From NCBI GenBank assembly GCA_002421685.1, contig DISB01000001.1:1-46741 (forward strand): a stretch of DNA of 46,741 nt. Direction: 5' to 3'. Below the pieces are notes generated by a model. That model worked only from the letters and a program-made list of their open reading frames with translations, searched no databases and was not told the DNA's origin. Within the stretch, counting starts at the first letter, position 1. Each line of letters opens with the position of its first letter. Shown piece by piece: positions 32,848 through 41,258 of this stretch. A program made the position numbers and the translations under genes. The DNA comes from Bacteroidetes bacterium UBA6221 (GTDB taxonomy: Bacteria; Bacteroidota; Bacteroidia; Chitinophagales; Chitinophagaceae).

Positions 32848-34070
32848 GCAACTTTTTTACTGAAGCGGTTCAGCAGGTTGAGCACAGGGTTGGTCATTAA
32901 CGTGGTAGCCAGCGCCATGATGACCAGCATGGTAAATACCTGCGGTGAGAGTATACCGAGGTCGTAACCGATATTAAGAATGATCAGTTCCATTAGTCCG
33001 CGGGTGTTCATGAGTATGCCGATGCCCAGGCTGTCCGCTTTCGTCTCGCCGGCATATCTTGCCGCAAAATAGCTGCCACCGAATTTTCCGGCAATAGCCA
33101 CCAGGGTTATCAATATGCATATGCTCCATAAATAAGATGTGTTCACCAGGCCGATTTCGGTACGCAATCCTGTCAGCACAAAAAACAGCGGCAATAACAA
33201 TACCAGCGCCACATCTTCTATTTTATCAATGATGAGCTTGCGGAAGTTCCATTGCAACGGCATAACAATACCCGTCATGAAGGCGCCGAACAGGGCATGT
33301 ATCCCCAGCAACTCGCAACTGAGTGAACTAAGCAGCAGGATGATAAATATGACCGCCATAGTGGACTGCCTGATGATGGTAAGATTTACTTTTCGTTCCG
33401 CCAGCCGCTTAAGAAAAGGGCGTACTATAAAAAGCATGATGGCCATATACAGTAATGTGCCGCCCAATGTGTAAAAAGGCGTATGTAAGCCCTCGGCCCG
33501 GGACAGCGCGATGACGAATGCAAGCAGGCACCAGCCCATCACGTCGTTGAGCGCGGCAGCGGTAATAGAAATGATGCCCACACGTGTATGGGACATCGCC
33601 CGCTCGCGAATAACCCTGGCCAAAACCGGGAATGCGGTTATACTCATGGCAATACCCATGAACAGGGCGAAGGCATATAAAGGAACGCCGGCCGGCAGAA
33701 AGTCGCCTGCCAAAAGCCAGGCCAGCGCCATACCCATGGCGAATGGGATGATGATGCTGGCGTAACTAACAATAAGCGCCGAACGTACTTTATTTTTAAT
33801 GAGTTTCAGGTCCAGCTCCATGCCAATGACAAACATGAACAGTATAAGGCCTACCTGGCTAAGCATCTGCAGGTTGCCCAATGAAGAAGCGGGAAAGATA
33901 GTATCGCTTGCAGCCGGGAAAAAATGCCCGAAGAGGGAAGGGCCTAACGCTATACCGGCTATTATTTCACCCATTACCACCGGCTGCCCTATGCGTTTAA
34001 CAGCAATTCCTGCCAGCCGGGACGCAATGATGATAATGATCAATTGCAACAGGAATATTGATAGCGACAC
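32844..34070 (-). CDS. Cation:proton antiporter (CPA2 family)
   Basis: 408 residues of about 12 membrane segments with the Na+/H+ exchanger domain: VKRIGQPVVMGEIIAGIALG in the first helices, SITAFPVLARVI in the crossing unwound region with the conserved polar residues, and HALFGAFMTGIVMP later. The soluble nucleotide-binding (RCK) domain seen in KefC-like members is missing, so it is a minimal antiporter exchanging K+ or Na+ for protons. Start is GTG at 34070. Convergent with the helicase gene. Confidence 0.9.
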   Translation of the reverse strand: MSLSIFLLQLIIIIIASRLAGIAVKRIGQPVVMGEIIAGIALGPSLFGHFFPAASDTIFPASSLGNLQMLSQVGLILFMFVIGMELDLKLIKNKVRSALIVSYASIIIPFAMGMALAWLLAGDFLPAGVPLYAFALFMGIAMSITAFPVLARVIRERAMSHTRVGIISITAAALNDVMGWCLLAFVIALSRAEGLHTPFYTLGGTLLYMAIMLFIVRPFLKRLAERKVNLTIIRQSTMAVIFIILLLSSLSCELLGIHALFGAFMTGIVMPLQWNFRKLIIDKIEDVALVLLLPLFFVLTGLRTEIGLVNTSYLWSICILITLVAIAGKFGGSYFAARYAGETKADSLGIGILMNTRGLMELIILNIGYDLGILSPQVFTMLVIMALATTLMTNPVLNLLNRFSKKVA

Positions 34071-34134
34071 GAAAAGAATTTTGCGAAAGATAAGAATTGT
34101 CTGAAAGATTATTCAGCAATGAATAAGCGGAATA

Positions 34135-35517
34135 TTATTTCTTCACCTTGTCCAGCCTGCGTTTTAGCTCATCAAATTTCTCGCCATCGGTAAGCAGGTA
34201 GCGCATGTCATCTTCGGTAGGCTTCAGCTTGAGGAATGTGCGGAAATAATATTTGCGGGTCATCGCATCCCAATGGATGACATTTTTGCTCAATTGGTAG
34301 CTCTGGAACATATTCAATGCGCAAAGCAGCACCAGCAATATGCCCGCCGAATATTGCACCGACTTACGTGCTTGCAGCACGATACCTTCCACAAAAGTCG
34401 CAAATGGCAGTGACAGGATGGCAAGTGACTCGAGCATAGGCCGGGAGCCAAAGCTGCCGCCATACCACCAGTTCCACCACGAGAATATGATATAGATATT
34501 CACCACCATAAAGATGATGAATGCAGGAATGTGTTGCGAAAACCTTTTGCGCATGCTGTATATGCCCCAAACGGCAAAGACCGCGAGCGGCGTATAAATG
34601 AACCAGCCTTTCCTGAACCCGAACAGCCCTTCCCATATAGCGGGTTCGCTCCATACAAAGCCTTCATCTACGTACCCGTTGTATATCCAGAGCCCGGTTA
34701 CGTATTTCCAATAACCCATCTGCAGCATCATCACACAAAAAAATACGAATGCGCCCCCGGCCAGGTGCAGCATATTGCCTTTCAGAAAAGTGAGCCTTTG
34801 CCTTAATGCAGCCTTGCTGTTCAATCCCCATAACAATGGTATGAGTACAACTACCAGGTCTGTGACGCGGGTAATGCCAACGAACCCCAGGGCCAGGCCG
34901 AGCAAATAGAAGTCCTTTTTGGCGCCCCTGCTGTACAGCCTGTCGGTGCAAAATATAGCGAGCGCAAAATCGAAGAACAGGTAGTTGTGCGCCATACAAG
35001 GCGAAAACACAGTGTAGTGGTAGATATTGGTGCCAAAGGAAAGGGCCAGTAACGTGACAGCGGTGACGGTATCGCTGAAATGCCGCCGCAGAAAGCTCCT
35101 GGTAATGAGCAATCCCATAACGGTCCAGAAAAGATTGCTGATAATGGCCCCCCACTGGTAAGGCCTGCAATAACCGTCGGGCAGGTCGTGTATGAAATGC
35201 AGGTTGAGAAAGTGTGTTGCTGCAAAAAACGGCAATTCGCGTACAGCGACACCTATGGCGTATTTGTTTACCCTGTTGCCATTTTCCAGCTCGGTCAGGG
35301 CATAGTTGCGCAGTCCGTCGGATGGCTTGTAGGCATCGTCTATATAGCTATAAAATTCGAGCTTCGTAATATCATTGTACACAAGCAGGGCAGGCAGGTA
35401 GAGATGGTATCCAGACTTATCCCATTTGAATACCCACCAGTTCCAGTTTCTTGCTGTGTTGGAGATGACAAAAAAACTGACGATGGTGAATAATAAAATT
35501 ACTACGCGCGATTTCAT
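34135..35517 (-). CDS. GT-C-like polytopic membrane protein
   Basis: 460 residues, around 10 membrane helices. The WWNWWYGGSFGSRPM block in the second half and the small loop after the first helix (WDKSGYHLYLP) are typical of Bacteroidota proteins related to dolichyl-phosphate-mannose glycosyltransferases (GT-C fold), which use polyprenyl-linked sugars on the outer face of the inner membrane. A conserved Asp is seen in the first loop. The ending is a soluble, charged segment (GEKFDELKRRLDKVKK). It lies 12 bases after the second GT-C gene. Sugar and acceptor unknown. Confidence 0.72.
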   Translation of the reverse strand: MKSRVVILLFTIVSFFVISNTARNWNWWVFKWDKSGYHLYLPALLVYNDITKLEFYSYIDDAYKPSDGLRNYALTELENGNRVNKYAIGVAVRELPFFAATHFLNLHFIHDLPDGYCRPYQWGAIISNLFWTVMGLLITRSFLRRHFSDTVTAVTLLALSFGTNIYHYTVFSPCMAHNYLFFDFALAIFCTDRLYSRGAKKDFYLLGLALGFVGITRVTDLVVVLIPLLWGLNSKAALRQRLTFLKGNMLHLAGGAFVFFCVMMLQMGYWKYVTGLWIYNGYVDEGFVWSEPAIWEGLFGFRKGWFIYTPLAVFAVWGIYSMRKRFSQHIPAFIIFMVVNIYIIFSWWNWWYGGSFGSRPMLESLAILSLPFATFVEGIVLQARKSVQYSAGILLVLLCALNMFQSYQLSKNVIHWDAMTRKYYFRTFLKLKPTEDDMRYLLTDGEKFDELKRRLDKVKK

Positions 35518-35529
35518 AGCCTAATATAA

Positions 35530-37002
35530 TTAATTGTAGGGTTCCTTTTTCCCGGCACCGTCATTCCGGTATAAAACCAGCGAGCTATCTACATGGTATG
35601 CCCCCACTTTTACCAGGTGCGGCCAGGCCGATACATCGTCCCAGACACGGAAGTAGAGGTAGTCGAAGCTGTCAATGCTCTTTAGGTCGGTTGCCCTTGT
35701 GCAGCAGGGCGATTCCTTTATTACATCGTTGTGGTAAACGCCGATGTAATAATTCACCGCATTGTCCATAGGCCAGGTGGCTAAGACACGCGCTTTGCCG
35801 CTACCCCGGTAGTCGTTGGAGATATCGTTCACCACTTTTCGCGATTGCATATCTATCCACCAGAGCATCATCCTGTCGAAATTCATCTCGTTGCTGAAAC
35901 GCCATATGCTGAATACGGCAACCGGCAGCCCGAGGATAAGTGCAACGGGGCGTGCATAGGAGTATAACATTGCCAACGAGACAAACAATGCAATAACCGA
36001 CAGTGGGTAAAAGAACAGCGCGATGCGGTTTAAAGGAAGAGGAACCGCCAGTAGGTAAAACTGGATATTGGTCATGAGTATGGTAAAAACAAGTATGGCG
36101 ACAGGGATAAAAAGATAGAGATTGCCTTTTGCACCCCGGTATAGCACAACGGGGATAATAACCGCGAGGACCAGCAACGCTACGGCCAAATTCATTGTCC
36201 ATACATGATGCTCTGCAAAGAAATCCAGGCCGGTATAATCCTGCATCAGGTTGGCCATGGTATCGTCTATGAAGTTTTTCTCCCCTCCGTAAAAGATCTC
36301 GTCCTGTGTGTATTGTTTCCAGAGCTTTACACCCCCGAGAAGGGCGATGACCGTCGTATAAATAATTGGCAGGCGAAGGCGCTGCGCCACAAAGCGACCG
36401 TTTCGTTTTTTATACAAAACAAAAGCCGTCAGCATGATTATTGCCACCATTACGTGCAATACGGCAATATTGGCATAAAACGACATAGTTGCTGTGAGCA
36501 ACACAATATGTATATGGCTGTTGAGCGGCCAGGCTTCGTCTTTAGCTATCTTCACCAGCCAGGCGATAGAAAATGTAAACAGCCCTATGCTTAAACCATA
36601 GCCCCTGCACAGGCCGAAAAAATCGAGCAGTGTATAATTGGTAAGCATGGTGGCGAACATAGCGAATGCCAGAAGGCGGTTTTTTATCAGCAATTGCGAT
36701 AACAGGTAAGAGCCGTAAATATACAGCGGCAGGGACAACAGGTTTGGCAGCCGCAGAAAAAACTCTTTCTCGCTGAAGACAGTGGTCAGTTTGGTGAGCA
36801 GTGTATTGAGTACATGGTTGTTGGTGGAAGGATTTTTCGCGGTGATGATGTCCCAAACCGGGTGCCGGACGAAGCTAAAAAGCGTCCATGCCTCATCAAT
36901 GGTAACCGGGATAGTGAATACCCGGATAGTAACATAAGTGAAAATGAACAAGCCTGTAAGCAGGTAGGGTAGTATATATAGTTGTTTTCTGTTCATAGGC
37001 AT
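35530..37002 (-). CDS. GT-C-like polytopic membrane protein with DE motif
   Basis: 490 residues and about 12 membrane helices. The first outer loop has TIDEAWTLF, the Asp-Glu motif of GT39/ArnT-type glycosyltransferases, followed by NNHVLNT. It probably moves a sugar from a lipid carrier to a protein or glycan. The start is ambiguous: ATG at 37002 (MPMNRK) or the one two codons inside (36996), the second having a GGAA at better spacing. Eleven bases separate it from the Fe-S protein gene. No sugar specificity can be inferred. Confidence 0.75.
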   Translation of the reverse strand: MPMNRKQLYILPYLLTGLFIFTYVTIRVFTIPVTIDEAWTLFSFVRHPVWDIITAKNPSTNNHVLNTLLTKLTTVFSEKEFFLRLPNLLSLPLYIYGSYLLSQLLIKNRLLAFAMFATMLTNYTLLDFFGLCRGYGLSIGLFTFSIAWLVKIAKDEAWPLNSHIHIVLLTATMSFYANIAVLHVMVAIIMLTAFVLYKKRNGRFVAQRLRLPIIYTTVIALLGGVKLWKQYTQDEIFYGGEKNFIDDTMANLMQDYTGLDFFAEHHVWTMNLAVALLVLAVIIPVVLYRGAKGNLYLFIPVAILVFTILMTNIQFYLLAVPLPLNRIALFFYPLSVIALFVSLAMLYSYARPVALILGLPVAVFSIWRFSNEMNFDRMMLWWIDMQSRKVVNDISNDYRGSGKARVLATWPMDNAVNYYIGVYHNDVIKESPCCTRATDLKSIDSFDYLYFRVWDDVSAWPHLVKVGAYHVDSSLVLYRNDGAGKKEPYN

Positions 37003-37013
37003 TTCCGGTTGCG

Positions 37014-37745
37014 CTACCAGCCGCTGGCCAGCACATCGGCTATATGCATGGTGCGTATGGGCAGTTGGTTATGGTCTATATATCCCTGTATGTGCATCAT
37101 GCACGATACGTCTGTTGATATCATGTACTCAGCCCCGGTTTCCATTGCGCTTTGCACTTTGGTTTGCGCCATGCCTATGGATATGGGTTCATATTTCACA
37201 GAAAATGTGCCGCCGAAGCCACAACATGTTTCACACTCTTTCATTTCCACCAGTTCCAGACCTTTCACGTTTTGCAAAAGTTTCCTCGGCCCGGCCTTGA
37301 TACCGCATTCGCGCAAGGCGCCGCAGGCATCGTGATAGGTAGCCTTTCCCTGCAGGGTAGCGCCCAGGTCCTCCACCTTTAATACATCTGTGAGGAACTC
37401 TGTGAATTCGTACATATTGTTGCCCAGGGCGTGGCTGCCCACATGCGCCGAACTGTTTTCAAGCAGGCGGTCGTAGTAATTGCGAACAAAACCTGTGCAT
37501 GAGCCGCTGGGGCCCACAACATATCCCTCACCTTTAAAATCGCCTACGAACTTTTTTGCCACAGACCTTGCCTCGTCCCAGTACCCGGCGTTGAAGGCCG
37601 GCTGCCCGCAGCAGGTCTGTTTGGCATTGTAATGGACTTCGCAGCCCAGTTTCTCCAGCACCTTCACCATATTCATGCCCGTTTCGGGGTATAGCTGGTC
37701 TACAAAGCAGGGAATAAATAACTGTACTTGTATCTTATTACTCAT
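37014..37745 (-). CDS. LutA/YkgE-like Fe-S binding protein
   Basis: 243 residues with two CCG cysteine blocks: TCCGQPAFNAGYWDEA and CETCCGFGGTFSVKY, the signature of the heterodisulfide-reductase-like cysteine-rich domain. The family includes LutA, part of the LutABC lactate oxidation complex. LutB and LutC are not next to it here, so the partner must be elsewhere or the role differs. It is 8 bases downstream of ribH in a tight minus-strand series. Confidence 0.88.
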   Translation of the reverse strand: MSNKIQVQLFIPCFVDQLYPETGMNMVKVLEKLGCEVHYNAKQTCCGQPAFNAGYWDEARSVAKKFVGDFKGEGYVVGPSGSCTGFVRNYYDRLLENSSAHVGSHALGNNMYEFTEFLTDVLKVEDLGATLQGKATYHDACGALRECGIKAGPRKLLQNVKGLELVEMKECETCCGFGGTFSVKYEPISIGMAQTKVQSAMETGAEYMISTDVSCMMHIQGYIDHNQLPIRTMHIADVLASGW

Positions 37746-37753
37746 TGGTTCTT

Positions 37754-38254
37754 CTACTGATTGTTACGGGTAAACTGTATCATTTTCAATGCGGTGATGG
37801 CCGCTTCTTCTCCCTTATGCCCGTGCGGCCCGCCCAGCCGCTCCCATGCCTGCTCCACCGTGTCCAGCGTCAGCACGCCGAATATTACCGGCACGGGCAG
37901 GGTGACGTTCAGTTGAGTGATGCCTTCCGTCACGGCTTTGCACACATATTCAAAATGGGGTGTTCCTCCGCGAATCACTGCCCCAAAGGCGATGATAGCC
38001 TCGGGCGCCTTGTCATTCCGTTTCGTCGTTTCGTATATATGTTTGCAGGCGAAGGGCAGCTCAAAGCTGCCGGGTACGGCATATTTGCCGGTGAGTATTG
38101 CGCCATGCTGCTGCAGTATTCTTTCTGCCCCGGCTATCTGTTCGCCCACTATCTTTTCATTCCACTCGGTAAACACGATTGCCACCCTGGCGCCTTGCGT
38201 TGCAGCGAGTGCCGTGGTGTCTAATAACGAGGTGCTGTGCTTTGATTCTGCCAT
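37754..38254 (-). CDS. ribH: 6,7-dimethyl-8-ribityllumazine synthase
   Basis: Makes the riboflavin precursor lumazine from the ribityl-amino pyrimidine and dihydroxybutanone phosphate. 166 residues with VPGSFELPFACKH, AFGAVIRGGTPHFEYV (the catalytic His is in this segment) and FGVLTLDTVEQAWERLGG. Length is normal. No riboflavin riboswitch is seen in front, but a strong hairpin sits just upstream. Confidence 0.96.
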   Translation of the reverse strand: MAESKHSTSLLDTTALAATQGARVAIVFTEWNEKIVGEQIAGAERILQQHGAILTGKYAVPGSFELPFACKHIYETTKRNDKAPEAIIAFGAVIRGGTPHFEYVCKAVTEGITQLNVTLPVPVIFGVLTLDTVEQAWERLGGPHGHKGEEAAITALKMIQFTRNNQ

Positions 38255-38260
38255 GAATGA

Positions 38261-38298
38261 AAAATCCCCTTTTCGGCCCGTAAAGGTAAAAAGGGGAT
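38261..38298 (-). terminator. Hairpin between TPR protein and ribH
   Basis: ATCCCCTTTT (38264-38273) pairs with AAAAGGGGAT (38289-38298) across 15 bases, with a T-run on the minus strand just past the stem. It ends 7 bases before the ribH ATG, so it can terminate the upstream transcript and may also limit ribH translation. Confidence 0.7.
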
Positions 38299-38323
38299 GG
38301 GAATTATATACAGTAATAATTGT

Positions 38324-38980
38324 TTAATCTATTACGCCTACACGTGCCAGGTGACGGTCTATATCCTGTGCCACTTGCGCGCGGGGATATTCTTGTTTTA
38401 TCCTCTTGTACGCATCCTGTGCTTTCTCTGTCTGTTTGTTTATCTCGTAAGCAACGGCCAGGCGGTACAGGAATATCGGCGTCAGCACTTTATCGTCTTT
38501 ATTACCGGCTGCTTTCTCGTAATATTCAATACCTTTCTTGGTGTTGCCTTTTTCCATATACGCATCGCCCAGTGCGCCCCATGATGCATAGCTGAGCAGT
38601 GTGCCCTTGCCGTTAAAGTCCTCAAGGTATTTGATGGCCTTGTCAAAATCGCCCATATGCAGGTAACATACGCCTATGTAGTGGTTGCACAGGTTGGCGG
38701 TAGGTGTACCACCATATTTTTTCTGCACTTTCAGGAAACCCGGGTGCTCGGCATTGCCGTTCAGCGCCAGGTTGAACGAATCTATTTCCAGCATGCGTTG
38801 CGCCCAGGCTACGCTGGTTGCGGCTTTTTCTACTGCCGGCTTGCGATACAGCTCTGAATAGGCCAGTCCGCCGACGATAGCCAGCAGTACTACGGTTACG
38901 ATGGTGTTGATGCGTTTTTTGTTGGCCTCATATTTGGCCATCAGGTTATCCAGCGGGTTCTTTTCTTCAATTTTTGCCAT
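38324..38980 (-). CDS. TPR protein with N-terminal membrane anchor
   Basis: 218 residues. One membrane helix (about residues 25-42) after a short charged N-terminus, then a periplasmic part with TPR-like repeats (NHYIGVCYLHMGDFDKAIKY, WGALGDAYMEKGNTKKGIEY, YRLAVAYEINKQTEKAQDAY). It resembles YfgM-type chaperone-associated proteins. It lies 49 bases downstream of pdhA, with a terminator after it. Confidence 0.8.
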   Translation of the reverse strand: MAKIEEKNPLDNLMAKYEANKKRINTIVTVVLLAIVGGLAYSELYRKPAVEKAATSVAWAQRMLEIDSFNLALNGNAEHPGFLKVQKKYGGTPTANLCNHYIGVCYLHMGDFDKAIKYLEDFNGKGTLLSYASWGALGDAYMEKGNTKKGIEYYEKAAGNKDDKVLTPIFLYRLAVAYEINKQTEKAQDAYKRIKQEYPRAQVAQDIDRHLARVGVID

Positions 38981-39029
38981 AAGTGTACCTTACAGGTGTT
39001 TGTGTATCGTTTTTAGTTAAGTTGAAAAT

Positions 39030-40025
39030 TTAGTCTGTAATATAAGGGTAATTGTCCTCTACGTAGATGTCTTTATATACCTCGCTCTCGTCGGGCCAGG
39101 GGCTTTCTTCCGCAAAGTCAACCGCTTCCTGTACTTCCATCTTCACCTTCTCGTTTATCTGCTCTATCTCGTCCTCGGTGGCCCAGCCGTTGTCTGTAAT
39201 GGTTTTCAGCACCACGTTTATCGGGTCTTTTTCCCTGTATTCTTCCACTTCTTCTTTGGTGCGGTATTTGGCCGGGTCGCTCATAGAATGGCCGCGGTAG
39301 CGGTAGGTATTAATATCCAGCAGGGTAGGGCCGCCTTTTTCCCTGGCACGTTTTATGGCCCGTTCTATGGCCACATGCACTTCTTCCGGTTTCATGCCGT
39401 CCACCACGTCGCCGGGCATATCGTAGGCATCGGCCAGGCGGGCTATTTCCAGTGTTTTGCTGGTACGCTCTACCGATGTGCCCATGGCATACTTGTTGTT
39501 CTCGCAAATGAACACCACCGGCAGCGACCATAACATGGCCATATTAAAAGTTTCGTGCAGGATACCCTGCCTGGCCGCGCCATCGCCAAAGAAGCAGATG
39601 GTCACCCGGTCGTTGTTGTTATATTGGTCGGCAAAGGCGATGCCTGCGCCAAGCCCTATCTGTCCGCCCACTATACCGTGGCCGCCGAAAAATCTTTTCT
39701 CCTTGCTGAAAAAGTGCATACTGCCGCCCTTGCCCTTGGTACAGCCCGTAGCTTTGCCATACAGCTCCGCCATACATTCTTTGGCAGGAATGCCCTTGGC
39801 TATAGCCAGGCCGTGGTCGCGGTAGGCTGTTATGATATTGTCATCGTCCCTGATGGCGGTCATAGTGCCGGCGGCAACCGCCTCCTGGCCTATGTACAGG
39901 TGACAAAAACCGCGTATCTTCTGCTGCCCGTACAGTTGCCCCGCTTTCTCCTCAAAACGGCGCATCAACAGCATGATCTCATACCAGTATAAATATGTCT
40001 CTTTACCGAATGGGGTCTTCTGCAC
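39030..40025 (-). CDS. pdhA: Pyruvate dehydrogenase E1 component, alpha subunit
   Basis: 331 residues that bind thiamine diphosphate: GDGAARQG (147-154) and ENN (175-177) bracket the cofactor motif, preceded by IGQEAVAAGTMTAIRDDD, HGIVGGQIGLGAG, and followed by the RGHSMSDPAKYRTKEEVEEY phosphorylation-loop region. With the beta subunit and E2/E3 (not in the window) it decarboxylates pyruvate to acetyl-CoA. GTG at 40025 is the only upstream start in frame. Divergent from recF across 48 bases. Confidence 0.95.
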   Translation of the reverse strand: MQKTPFGKETYLYWYEIMLLMRRFEEKAGQLYGQQKIRGFCHLYIGQEAVAAGTMTAIRDDDNIITAYRDHGLAIAKGIPAKECMAELYGKATGCTKGKGGSMHFFSKEKRFFGGHGIVGGQIGLGAGIAFADQYNNNDRVTICFFGDGAARQGILHETFNMAMLWSLPVVFICENNKYAMGTSVERTSKTLEIARLADAYDMPGDVVDGMKPEEVHVAIERAIKRAREKGGPTLLDINTYRYRGHSMSDPAKYRTKEEVEEYREKDPINVVLKTITDNGWATEDEIEQINEKVKMEVQEAVDFAEESPWPDESEVYKDIYVEDNYPYITD

Positions 40026-40033
40026 TGATTGTT

Positions 40034-40041
40034 TAAATTTG
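40034..40041 (+). promoter_or_regulatory. -7 element for recF
   Basis: TAAATTTG, a perfect TAnnTTTG. A start near 40048 would leave a leader of about 26 bases before the recF start. The -33 region lies inside the pdhA 5' end and is not well matched. Confidence 0.45.
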
Positions 40042-40073
40042 TGCGAAATTATAAAAATATTCGCTCGTTCTGA

Positions 40074-41147
40074 TTGAAAAGGCTAAAGAAAATAACATTA
40101 ACGCAATTCCGCAACTATTCCGCAGCCGGTTTTGAGTTTCACGAGCGTATTACCTGTATTACAGGCCCCAATGGCAGTGGCAAGACCAACCTGCTGGATG
40201 CTATATATTATTTATGTTATACGAAGAGTTATTTCACCGCTTACCAGCAACATACGGCACAAACCGGCACCGATGGTTTTCGCGTGGCGGGAGATTTTGA
40301 GCAGGGTGTCCACGATGAAACCATATCCTGCAAATGGCAGCAGGGCAAAAAAGAGGTAGCGGCCAATGGGGTGGAATATGAAAAACTGACCGACCATATA
40401 GGAAAATATGCCGCCGTGATGATAGCCCCCGACGACCTGGAGCTGATAAACGACGGCAGCGAACAGCGCCGCAAATGGGTGGACAGCATCCTGTGCCAGG
40501 TGGACAAAAACTATATGGAATGCCTGATGCAGTACCAGCGTGTGTTGCAGCAGCGCAACGCCTGGCTGAAACAGGAGGCGCTGAAGCCCCGGAATGATTA
40601 TACCACACTTGATTTTTACAACGAAAAACTGGCTGAGGACGGCACCTATATCTACCAATGCCGCAAACAGTTCCTGCAGGAGCTGCTGCCCCTGCTCAAC
40701 GACTATTACCACCGCCTCTCGCAGGGCAGGGAAGTGTTGGGCGTGCAGTACAACAGCCAAATGCACGAAGCAGCCATGGACAAGCTGCTGAAGGCCAGCC
40801 TGCCACACGACCTGCAACTGCAGCGCACCCTGAAAGGCATACACCGCGACGACTGGGATTTTACATTGGATGGCCTTGCGCTGAAACAATACGCCTCTCA
40901 GGGCCAGAAGAAAAGCTTTCTTTTTGCGCTGAAACTGGCCCAGTATTCTTACCTGGAGCAAAAGCAAAGCAACCAGCCCATGCTGCTGCTCGACGATATT
41001 TTTGAAAAGCTGGACAACCGCCGCATACGGGCATTACTCGGCATTATCAACTCCCCGGCCTTCGGGCAGGTATTTCTTACCGATACTGATAAAGCCCGTG
41101 TGGCTGATGCTTTTGGTGGCGTGGAAGTGGGGTATATTGAGGTGTGA
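40074..41147 (+). CDS. recF: DNA replication and repair protein RecF
   Basis: 357 residues: LTQFRNYSAAGFEF and Walker A GPNGSGKTN (31-39), ABC signature SQGQKKSFLFALKLAQ, Walker B PMLLLDDIFEKLD. RecF helps load RecA at gaps by the RecFOR pathway. The start is TTG at 40074; there is no upstream ATG in frame. It is divergent from pdhA and followed by a strong hairpin. Nothing unusual except the start. Confidence 0.96.
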   Translation: MKRLKKITLTQFRNYSAAGFEFHERITCITGPNGSGKTNLLDAIYYLCYTKSYFTAYQQHTAQTGTDGFRVAGDFEQGVHDETISCKWQQGKKEVAANGVEYEKLTDHIGKYAAVMIAPDDLELINDGSEQRRKWVDSILCQVDKNYMECLMQYQRVLQQRNAWLKQEALKPRNDYTTLDFYNEKLAEDGTYIYQCRKQFLQELLPLLNDYYHRLSQGREVLGVQYNSQMHEAAMDKLLKASLPHDLQLQRTLKGIHRDDWDFTLDGLALKQYASQGQKKSFLFALKLAQYSYLEQKQSNQPMLLLDDIFEKLDNRRIRALLGIINSPAFGQVFLTDTDKARVADAFGGVEVGYIEV

Positions 41148-41200
41148 GGTTCGGATTGCACCGTTCTATTATGATTCGAGTCTCAACGGGATTACTGGAA

Positions 41201-41246
41201 AAATAAGAGGCCGTCTCGTAATTGTTTTTGAGACGGCCTCTTATTT
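41201..41246. terminator. Bidirectional terminator, perfect 17-bp stem
   Basis: The 17 bases 41201-41217 (AAATAAGAGGCCGTCTC) pair perfectly with 41230-41246 around a 12-base loop, with A/T runs on each side. It lies between the convergent recF and T9SS cargo genes and can stop both. Confidence 0.92.
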
Positions 41247-41258
41247 TAAATAGACAAG

